From the NCBI GenBank assembly GCA_026417655.1, contig JAOACS010000008.1, forward strand, positions 62,001 to 126,000: a stretch of 64,000 bases of DNA, in the 5' to 3' direction. A model generated the notes under the pieces. That model was given only the letters and a program-made list of their open reading frames with translations. It did no database searches and was not told the origin of the DNA. Positions 56,126 to 64,000 of this stretch are shown piece by piece. Source of the DNA: Syntrophobacterales bacterium (lineage in GTDB: Bacteria; Desulfobacterota; Syntrophobacteria; Syntrophobacterales; Thermodesulforhabdaceae). Every line of letters begins with the position of its first letter. Positions within the stretch are counted from its first letter, which is position 1. Position numbers and translations under genes: made by a program.

Positions 56126-56144
56126 GACCCTTTGAATAAGGGTC
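56126..56144. other. Stem-loop between oadB and the CBS gene
   Basis: GACCCTT-TGAAT-AAGGGTC, perfect 7-base stem in the 99-base gap. No following T-run on the minus strand, so it may only stabilise or partly terminate the oadGB mRNA. Confidence 0.45.
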
Positions 56145-56179
56145 AGTTAAGAGCCGAACACAGCATAAGGCCCTGAGAG

Positions 56180-57322
56180 TTACCCTAAACCCATCCCCTT
56201 AAAAACTGAGAGCATAATAGCTGCGGCCATAACAGAACCGATCTGACCTCCTGTGTTTGCTCCCATAGCATGCATTAAAAGCCAATTGTTGGTGTCATAA
56301 CGCCTTCCCTCCGTCTGGACTACTCTTGCGGCCATGGGATAGGCTGAGATACCGGCGGCCCCAATCAGGGGATTGATTTTGCCTTTGGTAAGAAAACACA
56401 TTAGCTTCCCAAAGAGGACCCCCGTTACTGTGTCAAGGCAGATAGCTACCAGCCCCAGGGCGAGAACAAGCAGTGTTTGTGGTTTTAGGAAGGTGTTTCC
56501 TTCCATTGTGCCACCAATAGCTAATCCCAAAAGAAGGGTGACTATATTGGCGATTTCGTTTTCTGAGGCCTTTGTAAGTCGAGCTACCACACCGGATTCC
56601 CTCATAAGATTACCCAACATCAGCATCCCCATAAGAGGCGTTCCCATAGGAGCAATAAGACAACAGGCAAGGGTCACAACAATTGGAAAGAGAAGCTTGG
56701 TCCTTTTGGATACGCTCTTGTGGGATGGGTATTCCATTCTGATAAGCTTTTCCCGTTTGGTTGTAAGGATGCGCATAATGGGAGGTTGAATTAGAGGCAC
56801 GAGGGCCATGTAGGAGTAGGCAGCCACGGAAACAGCTCCAAGAAGATGGGGCGCATACTTAGATGTTACATAAATCGATGTAGGACCATCACATGCTCCT
56901 ATAATGCCTATAGAGAGGGCTTCCAGGAGATCAAACCCTAAAGCAATAGCGATAAGAAATGTTAGAAATATTCCAAACTGGCCTGCCGCACCCAAAAGAA
57001 GGATTCTTGGGTTTTCCAAAAGAGGGGTAAAGTCTGTCATAGCGCCGATCCCGATGAAAATAAGACAGGGGAAAACCTCGTTGGCGATCCCAAAATTGTA
57101 AAACTGCCTTAAAAGTCCCTCTTGACCCATAAGATCTGCCAAAGGGATGTTTACTAAAATGGCACCAAACCCAATAGGAACAAGAAGAAGAGGCTCGTAT
57201 CCCTTTTTTATACCTAGATAAAGTAGCAAACATCCAACCGCGATCATGACAGCGTTTTGAATAGTAAGGGCACCAATACCTGCGGTGAGAGCTGAGATGC
57301 TAGAAAGAATAATCTCTCCCAT
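56180..57322 (-). CDS. oadB: Sodium-pumping decarboxylase beta subunit (OadB/GcdB/MmdB-like)
   Basis: 380 residues, 9-10 membrane helices. Family motifs: IGACDGPTSIYVTS near residue 140, MLGNLMRESGVVARLT near 230, INPLIGAAGISAYPMAARVVQ near 318 and HAMGANTGGQIGSVMAA near 351. It couples biotin-carboxyl decarboxylation to Na+ export. No alpha (carboxyltransferase) or biotin carrier subunit lies in the window, so its carboxyl substrate (oxaloacetate, methylmalonyl-CoA or glutaconyl-CoA) is unassigned. The ATG overlaps the oadG stop (TAATG). Confidence 0.93.
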   Translation of the reverse strand: MGEIILSSISALTAGIGALTIQNAVMIAVGCLLLYLGIKKGYEPLLLVPIGFGAILVNIPLADLMGQEGLLRQFYNFGIANEVFPCLIFIGIGAMTDFTPLLENPRILLLGAAGQFGIFLTFLIAIALGFDLLEALSIGIIGACDGPTSIYVTSKYAPHLLGAVSVAAYSYMALVPLIQPPIMRILTTKREKLIRMEYPSHKSVSKRTKLLFPIVVTLACCLIAPMGTPLMGMLMLGNLMRESGVVARLTKASENEIANIVTLLLGLAIGGTMEGNTFLKPQTLLVLALGLVAICLDTVTGVLFGKLMCFLTKGKINPLIGAAGISAYPMAARVVQTEGRRYDTNNWLLMHAMGANTGGQIGSVMAAAIMLSVFKGMGLG

Positions 57323-57471
57323 TATGATCTCTCCTTTCTGTTTCCGCCCGACTCTTCCTCTTCACGGTAGGGAAATATTTTCTTTAAAATGTCCATGATT
57401 ATGGTGAGTATCCACAAGGTGAAAAGGGTACCCCCCATCCCTACAAGAGCGATTACAAGACCTTTTTCCAC
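57322..57471 (-). CDS. oadG: Sodium-pump decarboxylase gamma subunit, very short
   Basis: 49 residues, too short for most gene finders. GTG start at 57471 with AGGGGAGGG 5 bases upstream. The chain is EKGLVIALVGMGGTLFTLWI, one membrane helix, then ILKKIFPYREEEESGG and a charged tail. This matches the N-terminal helix of OadG. Its stop overlaps oadB by TAATG, so translation is coupled. The acidic/basic tail replaces the longer zinc-binding C-terminus of enterobacterial OadG. Confidence 0.82.
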   Translation of the reverse strand: MEKGLVIALVGMGGTLFTLWILTIIMDILKKIFPYREEEESGGNRKERS

Positions 57472-57531
57472 AAAGACCCTCCCCTGAGCTCAGTTGAATT
57501 TCCTAAAAAGACTGGCCGGGACATATTTTTA

Positions 57532-57546
57532 GCAAGAGCTATGCCT
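57532..57546 (-). promoter_or_regulatory. Sigma-54 promoter of oadGB
   Basis: On the minus strand AGGCATAGCTCTTGC: -24 GG and -12 GC exactly 10 bases apart, with GGCA and TTGC boxes. Predicted start near 57520, about 50 bases before the oadG GTG. Confidence 0.8.
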
Positions 57547-57644
57547 GACCCCGACTATATGGTATCCCTTCAATCTGTTACAAGAAGATATTGCAGGGGT
57601 TATAGTTAAGCTACAAGGGCTTTTAAGGTAATTTGCTGATTGGG

Positions 57645-57660
57645 TGGCGAAAATTCGCCA
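57645..57660. promoter_or_regulatory. Palindromic upstream activator site 1
   Basis: TGGCGAA-AA-TTCGCCA, perfect 7-base arms. It lies about 99 bases upstream of the oadG sigma-54 -24 element, at a distance typical of enhancer-binding proteins, and 26 bases after the regulator gene stop. Confidence 0.75.
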
Positions 57661-57664
57661 CTAG

Positions 57665-57680
57665 GGCGTCAAATTTCGCC
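57665..57680. promoter_or_regulatory. Palindromic upstream activator site 2
   Basis: GGCGTCAAATTTCGCC, an imperfect version of site 1, 20 bases centre to centre (about two helical turns). Tandem dimer sites on the same face are a classic sigma-54 activator arrangement. Confidence 0.7.
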
Positions 57681-57685
57681 AGTCC

Positions 57686-59104
57686 TTAAGGCTTTTTAGA
57701 AGGGGGTGGTACTATGGGGGATATGTTATACTTTTCAATCTTATATCGGAGCGTTCCCCTTGGGATTCCTAACAGTTTGGCTGCCTGAGAGATATTTCCC
57801 TGAACCATAGCTAATGCCTTTTCAATAATAACAGAAGTGAACCTGTCTATCATCTCCTCCAGATTAATCCCTTCGGGAGGTATGTTTATAGGAAATGATA
57901 GAGAATTGTCCGATAGGGTATCAATACCATGGGCTATCTCTAGGGGAAGATGGTGTTTTTCTACGATCCTATCATCATGCATTATGCAAATTCTCTCGAT
58001 GGTATGGGCCAACTCTCGGACATTTCCAGGCCATGGGTAGGTTAAAAGAAGGTGTTTTGCCTCGAGGGAAAATCCCTGAAAGTGCCGATTATATTTTTTA
58101 TTATATTCGGCAAGAAAATGCTTCGACAGGGCGATAATGTCCTCAGGACGCTCTCTAAGAGGTGGTATATGAATTGGAATAGCATTTAATCGAAAATAAA
58201 GATCTTCTCTGAAGTTCTTCTCCGCTACGGCCCTTTTAAGGTCACGATTGGTAGCGGCTATTATCCTCACTTCCACATCATGATAGTTGGTGCTCCCAAT
58301 TCTTCGGATGCGTTTATCCTCAATAACTCTTAAAAGCTTTGCTTGAAGTCCTAGGGCAAGTTCTCCTATTTCATCAAGGAATATAGTTCCACCATTGGCT
58401 GCTTCGAAGAGGCCAATCTTTCTTTCTCTAGCTCCAGTAAAGGCTCCCCTTTCATAACCAAACAGTTCGCTCTCCAGGAGTTGTTCTGGAAGGGCTGCGC
58501 AATTTACCTCTATGAAGGGTCTTTCGGAACGGGGGCTAAGAGCATGAATGGTTCTTGCGAAAAGATCCTTTCCAGTTCCGGTTTCTCCTGTTATTAGAAC
58601 AGTTGTGTCGGAGAGGGTAGCAACTTTTTTTAGCTTTACAAGAAGCTCTTGCATTGATGGACTTTCAGCTATTAGAGGTTTGCCCTTTAATATATCCTTG
58701 TAGTGTGATCTAAAGGCTTTAACTTCCTTCCTAAGCCGCTGTGTTTCAAGGGCAAGTTTTACAATAAGCTTTATTACATCGGCCTTGAAGGGCTTTTTAA
58801 TGTAATCGTAGGCACCTAGTTTAAGAGCTTCAACAGCGGACTCTACTGATGCATATCCGGTTATAATCACAACTATCAGATCTGGATCCTCTTCTTTAAG
58901 TTTTTTGAGAACCTCAATCCCCGGGATATCAGATAGCTTAAGATCTAGCAAAACCAGATCGACGGATGAAGACTTAACCGTTGCTATCGCTTCGCTCCCC
59001 GTTTTGGCCACAATACTTTCGTAACCCTCTTCCCTGATTATCCGTTGGAGGTTTTCACAGATAAAATCTTCGTCATCGACTATCAAAATAGTATCTCCAG
59101 TCAT
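57686..59104 (-). CDS. NtrC-family sigma-54-dependent response regulator
   Basis: 472 residues: receiver with phosphoacceptor Asp54 (VLLDLKLSDIPG), AAA+ domain with Walker A GETGTGKDLFARTIHAL, GAFTGARER sigma-54 contact loop and FLDEIGELALGLQAKLLRV, and a Fis-type HTH (ISQAAKLLGIPRGTLRYKIEKY). It should bind the palindromes at 57645-57680 and open the oadGB sigma-54 promoter. It overlaps the kinase gene stop by 4 bases, so the two are one operon and a cognate pair. Confidence 0.95.
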   Translation of the reverse strand: MTGDTILIVDDEDFICENLQRIIREEGYESIVAKTGSEAIATVKSSSVDLVLLDLKLSDIPGIEVLKKLKEEDPDLIVVIITGYASVESAVEALKLGAYDYIKKPFKADVIKLIVKLALETQRLRKEVKAFRSHYKDILKGKPLIAESPSMQELLVKLKKVATLSDTTVLITGETGTGKDLFARTIHALSPRSERPFIEVNCAALPEQLLESELFGYERGAFTGARERKIGLFEAANGGTIFLDEIGELALGLQAKLLRVIEDKRIRRIGSTNYHDVEVRIIAATNRDLKRAVAEKNFREDLYFRLNAIPIHIPPLRERPEDIIALSKHFLAEYNKKYNRHFQGFSLEAKHLLLTYPWPGNVRELAHTIERICIMHDDRIVEKHHLPLEIAHGIDTLSDNSLSFPINIPPEGINLEEMIDRFTSVIIEKALAMVQGNISQAAKLLGIPRGTLRYKIEKYNISPIVPPPSKKP

Positions 59105-62100
59105 AGGCTGTCACCTTCTTTAGCTATTTTGCTCTGTTGTGTAGGAAAATCTATGACGAAGGTCGTGCCCTTCCCTAGGTTACTAGATACAGCAACTCTT
59201 CCACCGTGTTCGACTACAATACTGTGGACTATAGCAAGTCCTAGCCCGGATCCACGAGGACGGCGACTAAAGAAGGGATCGAAAATGTAGGGAATATCTT
59301 CTGGAGAAATACCTTCTCCTGTGTCAGAAATTGTAACGCGAATGGATTCAGGAGCCTTTGAAACCCCTATCGTTAGAATTCCACCATTTGGCATAGCTTG
59401 GATAGCGTTTATAAAAAGGTTGAGAAATACCTGCTTCATTTTCTCTCGATCGGCCTGGATGGGGGGTATGTTATCATCTATCTCCGTTGTTATCCTTACG
59501 TGATGATTTTTTGCAAGTTTTCTCATAAAGAGTAAAGTGTCCGCAATAATAGAGGAAAGAGATGTTGGTTCAAGCCTAAGCTCCCTGGAGGGTGTAGCAA
59601 AGTCTAGGAGGCTGTTTATAAGGTTTTCTAGTCGCTCGATCTCTTCAAGAGCCCTTTGAATAAGTTCTCGTTCTTCACGATTGTCGTGAAGGTGATCATG
59701 GAGATCATCGAGCATAAGAGAAATTCCTGTAAGAGGATTTCTCATCTCGTGGGCTATACCAGCAGCCAGGACTCCGAGGCTTGCTAGTCTATCGGTTCTT
59801 CTCATGTGTTCTTCCATTTGTTTTCTCTTAGTGATATCACGGCAAGATATGAGAAAAAGTTTTTCATCCCCCTCGGTCTTATCAATGGAAGAGTAGGAAT
59901 ATTCGATTATTCTTTCCTTTCCATCTGGAAATATTAGATTATGTTCAACAACCGATCTAGCAAGGTGGATAGAATGGATGGCCTCTTCGATAATTTTCTT
60001 CCATGATGGGAAATTTATAAACACTTGGCTATACTGTTTCCCTTCGGCATCTTGAATTCCAAATAATTTTTCCGCATAGGGATTAAACCACTTTATTTTG
60101 CCGTCCTCTCCTAAGACAATGATACCTATGGGAACATGTAATAGAATGGATGATATAAAATTCTTCTCACCAATAAGCCCTCGATAAAGTTCAGAGCGTT
60201 CAATTGCACGGGCAGTGTCATTGGCTAAGATTTCCAGGGCTTCAACTTCTATTTTGCTAAAGGAAGAGTATCTTTCCAACCGCTCAGCCCCAATAACACC
60301 GATTACTTGGTTCCCTGTTCTTAGGGGTGTCCAGACGAAGCCCTTGCTTTCCCACTCTTTGACTATCCTTGTATCTAACTCTGTTACCTCTTCTAGGAAA
60401 ATCGTCTTCCCATGCCGGAAGGCTCTAGTAATACTACAATCCTCCCTATCAATATGAAATGATAAGGACTTAGCGCGCCTTTCATGCTCTTCGGAAAACC
60501 CAAATGTCCCATGACAGACCAATTGCCTACTCGAGGGATCAAAGAGATACAGTATAGCACGATCATATCCTAGGCCCTTTACAGAGGTTTTTAGCACCTC
60601 TTCCAGCACCCGATCCCTTTCATAAATAGTGCTAAGGAGCTGACTAAGATAGTGAATGTTTTTTATAATCCATACCTGCTTCTCAAGTTCATAGGAGTAT
60701 TGTTCGAGAGATTTTTTTGATGAGGCCAGCTCCTTCAAGGAGTTTTCTAAATGGTTGCGATATTGGTGGATCTCCTTTGCCATCTTAGCAAGGCTTGTTG
60801 AAAGAGTTTCTATCTCATTCCCTGTTTTTAATTCAATATCTTCTGGTACCTTACCTTCAGCAATCTCCATAGCCTTACGGGAAAGATGCAATATGGGTTT
60901 GGTTATTGCCCGGGCGAGTAGAAAGGCAAACAAAATAGATGCCAATATAGTTATACCCATAACTAAAAAGTTTTGAATCTTTGTGCGACGTATAATACTG
61001 GTTATGGCCTTTTCTGTTCTAGATATGGGCGCCTTAAAGGTAGTGGTGTCTACTCCAATGGTGATACCTCCAAATATACCGTAGCGATCGTAGGGTTTTT
61101 GATAGTAAAAGATAGGAGCATAGGCCATTACTCGGGGTATCCCTCCAACGTTAAATGTATTTGTTACACCTGAACGACCTTTTCTTACCTCGGAAGCTAT
61201 AAATGGATAATTGGGATTAATTATACCGGCGTAGTCAAGGTTAAATGGCACCTTTCCAAGGAGGAGATTTTCCCTGGTGTAATATGGAGCAGTAGGATCG
61301 AAGGGACTTCCATCCGGTCTAAGTCCTCTTATGTCGCAAAACTTGGGATGGGAGATAATCCACCCTTCATCATCAAACATAAAGGCATAATTACCGCTTT
61401 TGTAGGACGGGAAGACAACGAAGCGTTCCTCCGTTGGTAGGATATGCATTGTAAATTCCATAAGATGCCTATGATCGAGGGAAAGCACAATCACTCCTTC
61501 GGGAGAATCAGCCCCCCCTTCACATCGAATGGCGAAACGGACTATACCTTCGTATTTTTTACCTTCAACGGCCATCTCAAGCTCAGGAGCTCCCTGAAGC
61601 TGTTCTTCTAAAGAGACGAACCATCCTGTTACGTGGGATACGTAGATTTTACCTTTGGGTAATTTCATGACTTCGTTAAAGTAAGTCTCAGATTTATAGG
61701 TAGTGTTTTCCGGTTTACTCACGTCACGAAGAAGGTTTTGAGGAACCGGTTCGCCGTCAACTATCTTTATAAGTTCCTTTCCTGAGAGGTCGATGAAGGC
61801 TATTTCTCGGTATAGGGGTAGTTCTTTTCTTATTTCTATCGGGTGATCATTTGTACCATCTCTAGTCCATATGGTCTTTTTGTGAATTGAGTAGAATTTC
61901 TGAAGGACGTCTAAACGTTTTGGCATCATACAGAGTGTGTGGGCATCAACCTCTATGGATTGGAGAAATTCACTAACCCTGTTCGCAAGTTCTACAGCTC
62001 TTACCTCGAGAGATTCCCTACTCTTTTGTTCGAGCTGGATAGAGCTCTTTTCTACGGCTATCTTTTCTAGCTCATGAAGATTTGCAAGATGCATCATTCC

Positions 62101-62172
62101 AAGGACAATAGGTGGCATAAGAGAAAGTATTAGAAGGAATAGGGTGAATTTTTTGGCTATAGAAATACGCAT
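59101..62172 (-). CDS. Cache-HAMP-GAF-PAS sensor histidine kinase
   Basis: About 1023 residues. Helices near residues 7-30 and 388-410 bracket an extracytoplasmic Cache sensor of about 350 residues. Then HAMP (ARAITKPILHLSRKA), GAF (about 515-650), PAS (about 660-790), HisKA with His808 in GIAHEMRNPLTG, and ATPase motifs NLFINAIQAMP, DTGEGI, GSGLGLAIVHSIV. I choose ATG 62172, since the in-frame ATG at 62187 lies 1 base after its AGGAG. Coupled to the sigma-54 regulator gene. Confidence 0.92.
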   Translation of the reverse strand: MRISIAKKFTLFLLILSLMPPIVLGMMHLANLHELEKIAVEKSSIQLEQKSRESLEVRAVELANRVSEFLQSIEVDAHTLCMMPKRLDVLQKFYSIHKKTIWTRDGTNDHPIEIRKELPLYREIAFIDLSGKELIKIVDGEPVPQNLLRDVSKPENTTYKSETYFNEVMKLPKGKIYVSHVTGWFVSLEEQLQGAPELEMAVEGKKYEGIVRFAIRCEGGADSPEGVIVLSLDHRHLMEFTMHILPTEERFVVFPSYKSGNYAFMFDDEGWIISHPKFCDIRGLRPDGSPFDPTAPYYTRENLLLGKVPFNLDYAGIINPNYPFIASEVRKGRSGVTNTFNVGGIPRVMAYAPIFYYQKPYDRYGIFGGITIGVDTTTFKAPISRTEKAITSIIRRTKIQNFLVMGITILASILFAFLLARAITKPILHLSRKAMEIAEGKVPEDIELKTGNEIETLSTSLAKMAKEIHQYRNHLENSLKELASSKKSLEQYSYELEKQVWIIKNIHYLSQLLSTIYERDRVLEEVLKTSVKGLGYDRAILYLFDPSSRQLVCHGTFGFSEEHERRAKSLSFHIDREDCSITRAFRHGKTIFLEEVTELDTRIVKEWESKGFVWTPLRTGNQVIGVIGAERLERYSSFSKIEVEALEILANDTARAIERSELYRGLIGEKNFISSILLHVPIGIIVLGEDGKIKWFNPYAEKLFGIQDAEGKQYSQVFINFPSWKKIIEEAIHSIHLARSVVEHNLIFPDGKERIIEYSYSSIDKTEGDEKLFLISCRDITKRKQMEEHMRRTDRLASLGVLAAGIAHEMRNPLTGISLMLDDLHDHLHDNREERELIQRALEEIERLENLINSLLDFATPSRELRLEPTSLSSIIADTLLFMRKLAKNHHVRITTEIDDNIPPIQADREKMKQVFLNLFINAIQAMPNGGILTIGVSKAPESIRVTISDTGEGISPEDIPYIFDPFFSRRPRGSGLGLAIVHSIVVEHGGRVAVSSNLGKGTTFVIDFPTQQSKIAKEGDSL

Positions 62173-62271
62173 TCCTTCCCTCAGCATACTCCTTTTTGTT
62201 TTCTAGTCTAAATTAGCAACAGGGTCTTCATCATTCAAGGATAGATAGGGCTTTAAACTAGAGTTTCCACG

Positions 62272-62300
62272 TTGACATTAGATGCGAATTCATAGATAGA
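62272..62300 (+). promoter_or_regulatory. Possible sigma-70 promoter for the DUF39 gene
   Basis: Exact TTGACA (62272-62277), 17-base spacer, GATAGA (62295-62300). Leader about 65 bases. The -10 is a poor match. The spacer (62188-62355) shows no clear riboswitch. Confidence 0.4.
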
Positions 62301-62373
62301 AATTCCACTGATTCGGGGGAGGTTTCCAGGCTACCGGAGGGTTTTATTTTAGCGATTGAAGGGGGTTACCGGA

Positions 62374-63543
62374 ATGAGTAGAAAAAAAACCTATGAGGAA
62401 ATCAATGAAAAGATCCGGCAAGGTAAAGTTATTGTTGTTACAGCAGAGGAGATGACGGAGATAGTAAGAAAAAAGGGCGAAGCTGAAGCCTTCCGTATGG
62501 TTGATGTGGTGACCACGGGAACCTTTGGTATAATGTGTTCCTCCGGAGCTTTTATAAACTTTGGCCATACCAATCCCCCAATAAAGGCTCACAGGGTGTG
62601 GCTAAACGATGTTCCAGCCTATGCAGGTCTTGCGGCAGTTGATATTTACATTGGGGCAACCGAACCGACTGTAAATGATCCCCTGAATAAGGTTCATCCT
62701 GGTCTTTTCGAATACGGAGGGGGACATGTTATTCATGATCTTGTTAGCGGAAAGCCTGTAAGACTTAAGGCCGAAGCCTATGGGACCGATTGCTATCCAA
62801 ATAAGTTTATTGAAAAGACCGTCTATCTTAAAGATTTTGTCAATGCGATCCTATGTAACCCTCGAAATGCTTACCAGAACTATAATTGTGCCGTGAACTT
62901 ATCGTCTAAGACGCTCTATACCTACATGGGAGTTCTGAAGCCGAAACTTGGAAATGCTAATTACTCCACCTCTGGAGCCCTAAGCCCTCTTATCAACGAC
63001 CCTTACTATAGAACAATAGGGATAGGTACTAGAATTTTCCTTGGTGGAGCTCAAGGGTATGTAGTCTGGCATGGGACTCAGCATAACCCTAGGATTCCTA
63101 GAAACGAAAGGGGGATTCCTAGGGCGCCTGCAGGAACGTTAATGGTTGTGGGGGACTTAAAAAAAATGAGTCCCCGATGGCTTGTGGGAATCAGCATGTT
63201 AGGTTACGGCTGTTCACTGGCGGTGGGGATAGGGCTCGCAATACCAGTTCTCGACGAAGAGATGGCCTATTATACCGGTGTAGGGGATGAGGATATTATA
63301 GTCCCCGTTAGAGATTATAGCTTTACAGAGACCGAACCCCTTGGAGAGGTTTCATATGCTGAGCTCAAAGGGGGAGTGATAAAGATAAGGGGAAGAGAAG
63401 TCCCTACCGTCCCTCTATCAAGCTACGTAAGAGCTAAAGAAATAGCCGAGACTTTGAAGAAATGGATTAAGGAAGGGGAGTTTCTCCTTGGCAAGCCCCA
63501 GGAACTTCTCCCAGGAGCTCCTGTTGAGTCAAATGGAGATTAA
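62374..63543 (+). CDS. Homocysteine biosynthesis protein, DUF39 family
   Basis: About 389 residues. Conserved DUF39 strings: VVTTGTFGIMCSSGAFINFGH, LNDVPAYAGLAAVDIYIGATEP, GGHVIHDLVSGK, GALSPLINDPYYRTIGIGTRIFLGG. Genetic work in Methanosarcina links this family to homocysteine synthesis from aspartate semialdehyde. ATG 62374 has GGGGG 8 bases upstream. Here it precedes a LarE-like sulfur transferase rather than a NIL-domain ferredoxin, which I do not see in the window. Confidence 0.9.
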   Translation: MSRKKTYEEINEKIRQGKVIVVTAEEMTEIVRKKGEAEAFRMVDVVTTGTFGIMCSSGAFINFGHTNPPIKAHRVWLNDVPAYAGLAAVDIYIGATEPTVNDPLNKVHPGLFEYGGGHVIHDLVSGKPVRLKAEAYGTDCYPNKFIEKTVYLKDFVNAILCNPRNAYQNYNCAVNLSSKTLYTYMGVLKPKLGNANYSTSGALSPLINDPYYRTIGIGTRIFLGGAQGYVVWHGTQHNPRIPRNERGIPRAPAGTLMVVGDLKKMSPRWLVGISMLGYGCSLAVGIGLAIPVLDEEMAYYTGVGDEDIIVPVRDYSFTETEPLGEVSYAELKGGVIKIRGREVPTVPLSSYVRAKEIAETLKKWIKEGEFLLGKPQELLPGAPVESNGD

Positions 63544-64000
63544 TAAAAAGGAAAAAGCTCTTTCTGAATATATCACCCCCTTTTCCTTTCCAGCTATCGC
63601 CTTCTCAGGTGGAAGGGATAGTGGATTTCTTGCTTGGTTTGTCAGAAACAAGATGAAAAAGGGGGCCCTAATATTAAGTGCCGATCACGAGCTTACCCCT
63701 CCCGGTGAAAGCGAATACCGACTGAGGATTGCTAAGACCTATGGCTGGCTTGATATGGAGAATGTTTTTGTAAGCCTCCTAGACCTACCAGAAATTAACT
63801 TTAATACACAGGATAGATGCTATGCCTGTAAAAGGCGTCTCATGAGTGTCCTTATAGACGTGGCACGCTCAAGAGGTTGTGATGTTCTCTTTGACGGAAC
63901 AACTCTGGATGAATTAAAAAAATATCGCCCAGGACTGAGGGCCCTCGATGAGTTAGGCGTAAAAAGCCCCCTTATTAAGACAGGCTGGACAAAGGAGGAA
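63524..64000 (+). CDS. LarE-like ATP-dependent sulfur transferase, 3' end beyond window
   Basis: Open frame to the end of the window (about 159 residues). PP-loop AFSGGRDSGFLAWFV with the unusual R-D-S-G in place of V-D-S-S, RCYACKRRLM with the C-x2-C pair, LFDGTTLDELKKYRPGLRAL and SPLIKTGWTKEE match LarE and its sulfur-transferring relatives. Start is TTG 63524 (AGGAG 6 bases upstream) or ATG 63533. It overlaps the DUF39 stop, so coupled translation and a shared sulfur-transfer role are likely. Stop and C-terminal cysteines are not visible. Confidence 0.85.
   Translation, partial: MSQMEINKKEKALSEYITPFSFPAIAFSGGRDSGFLAWFVRNKMKKGALILSADHELTPPGESEYRLRIAKTYGWLDMENVFVSLLDLPEINFNTQDRCYACKRRLMSVLIDVARSRGCDVLFDGTTLDELKKYRPGLRALDELGVKSPLIKTGWTKEE

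Noticed and set aside
62208-62230. Possible minus-strand sigma-54 box upstream of the large kinase
   Set aside because: The -24 element reads GA rather than GG, so the match is poor.
62301-62373. SAM-type riboswitch before the DUF39 homocysteine gene
   Set aside because: The GC-rich segment around 62316-62342 does not form the conserved stems of a SAM riboswitch by eye, and the leader is too short.
1-64000. tRNA, rRNA, CRISPR arrays and insertion sequences
   Set aside because: No TpsiC-type GGTTCGAATCC arm in an intergenic space, no regularly spaced repeats and no transposase or integrase gene were seen.

Overview
The window looks like a stretch of chromosome from an anaerobic Desulfobacterota (former Deltaproteobacteria), perhaps a sulfate reducer or syntroph of the Syntrophobacter type. 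This rests on gene content only: LL-diaminopimelate aminotransferase, a CooT-type nickel protein, a RACE-like ASKHA protein, DUF362 ferredoxins, FmdE, DUF39 homocysteine biosynthesis, ADP-forming acyl-CoA synthetase, a Na+-pump decarboxylase beta subunit, and DUF2760/Hsp70/Hsp70-DUF3731 genes. No insertion sequence, prophage, CRISPR array, rRNA or tRNA was seen. Genes are tightly packed, often with 4-base ATGA overlaps. || Layout. 1-3918 (+): housekeeping operon dapL (cut by the window edge), folK, a membrane-anchored YHS-like protein, transaldolase, a lytic transglycosylase, pgsA. 3921-16736: a signalling island with two paralogous PEP-synthase-like proteins (ATP-grasp plus phosphohistidine swivel domain, no PEP/pyruvate barrel) transcribed divergently from a 316-base spacer holding two facing sigma-54 promoters, with a Cache histidine kinase, a stand-alone receiver, a GAF histidine kinase, an ADP-forming acyl-CoA synthetase/GNAT fusion and a tandem universal stress protein. 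16738-17279 (-): KhpA-type KH protein and a coupled small Cys protein. 17573-21280 (+): YkgJ-like protein, RACE-like ASKHA protein, FtsB-like protein, DUF362 ferredoxin. 21435-31266 (+): ilvBNC-psd-pssA-leuCDB-asd-rsmD-coaD, then a MATE transporter. 32761-33574 (-): DJ-1/PfpI protein and a small cytochrome c. 33781-39508 (+): DUF2760, two Hsp70 genes (the second with a long C-terminal extension) and CooT. 39544-46049 (-): yhaM-like, tmk, holB, ricT-like, metG, midA-like. 46221-46796 (+): NUDIX hydrolase. 46896-50080 (-): DUF2914 protein, a CdaA-YbbR fusion (c-di-AMP synthase joined to its regulator) and icd. 50345-53931 (+): metal-chelate ABC transporter and FmdE-like protein, ending at a strong terminator. 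54010-62172 (-): Cache/HAMP/GAF/PAS histidine kinase, sigma-54 activator, oadG (only 49 codons), oadB, CBS protein, SLC13/DASS transporter. 62374-64000 (+): DUF39 homocysteine protein and a LarE-like sulfur transferase running off the window. || How it fits together. Two loci appear to be sigma-54 controlled. At 57.4-62.2 kb, a kinase/NtrC-type regulator pair lies beside an oadGB operon carrying a sigma-54 promoter and two tandem palindromes 20 bases apart upstream of it, so the regulator probably senses a ligand and switches on a Na+ circuit (Na+ pump subunits plus Na+-coupled anion uptake). At 3.9-16.7 kb, the paired PEP-synthase-like proteins, two kinases and a bare receiver look like an undescribed phosphotransfer or energy-status signalling module. 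This is the best candidate for a new system in the window, although its biochemistry is inferred.
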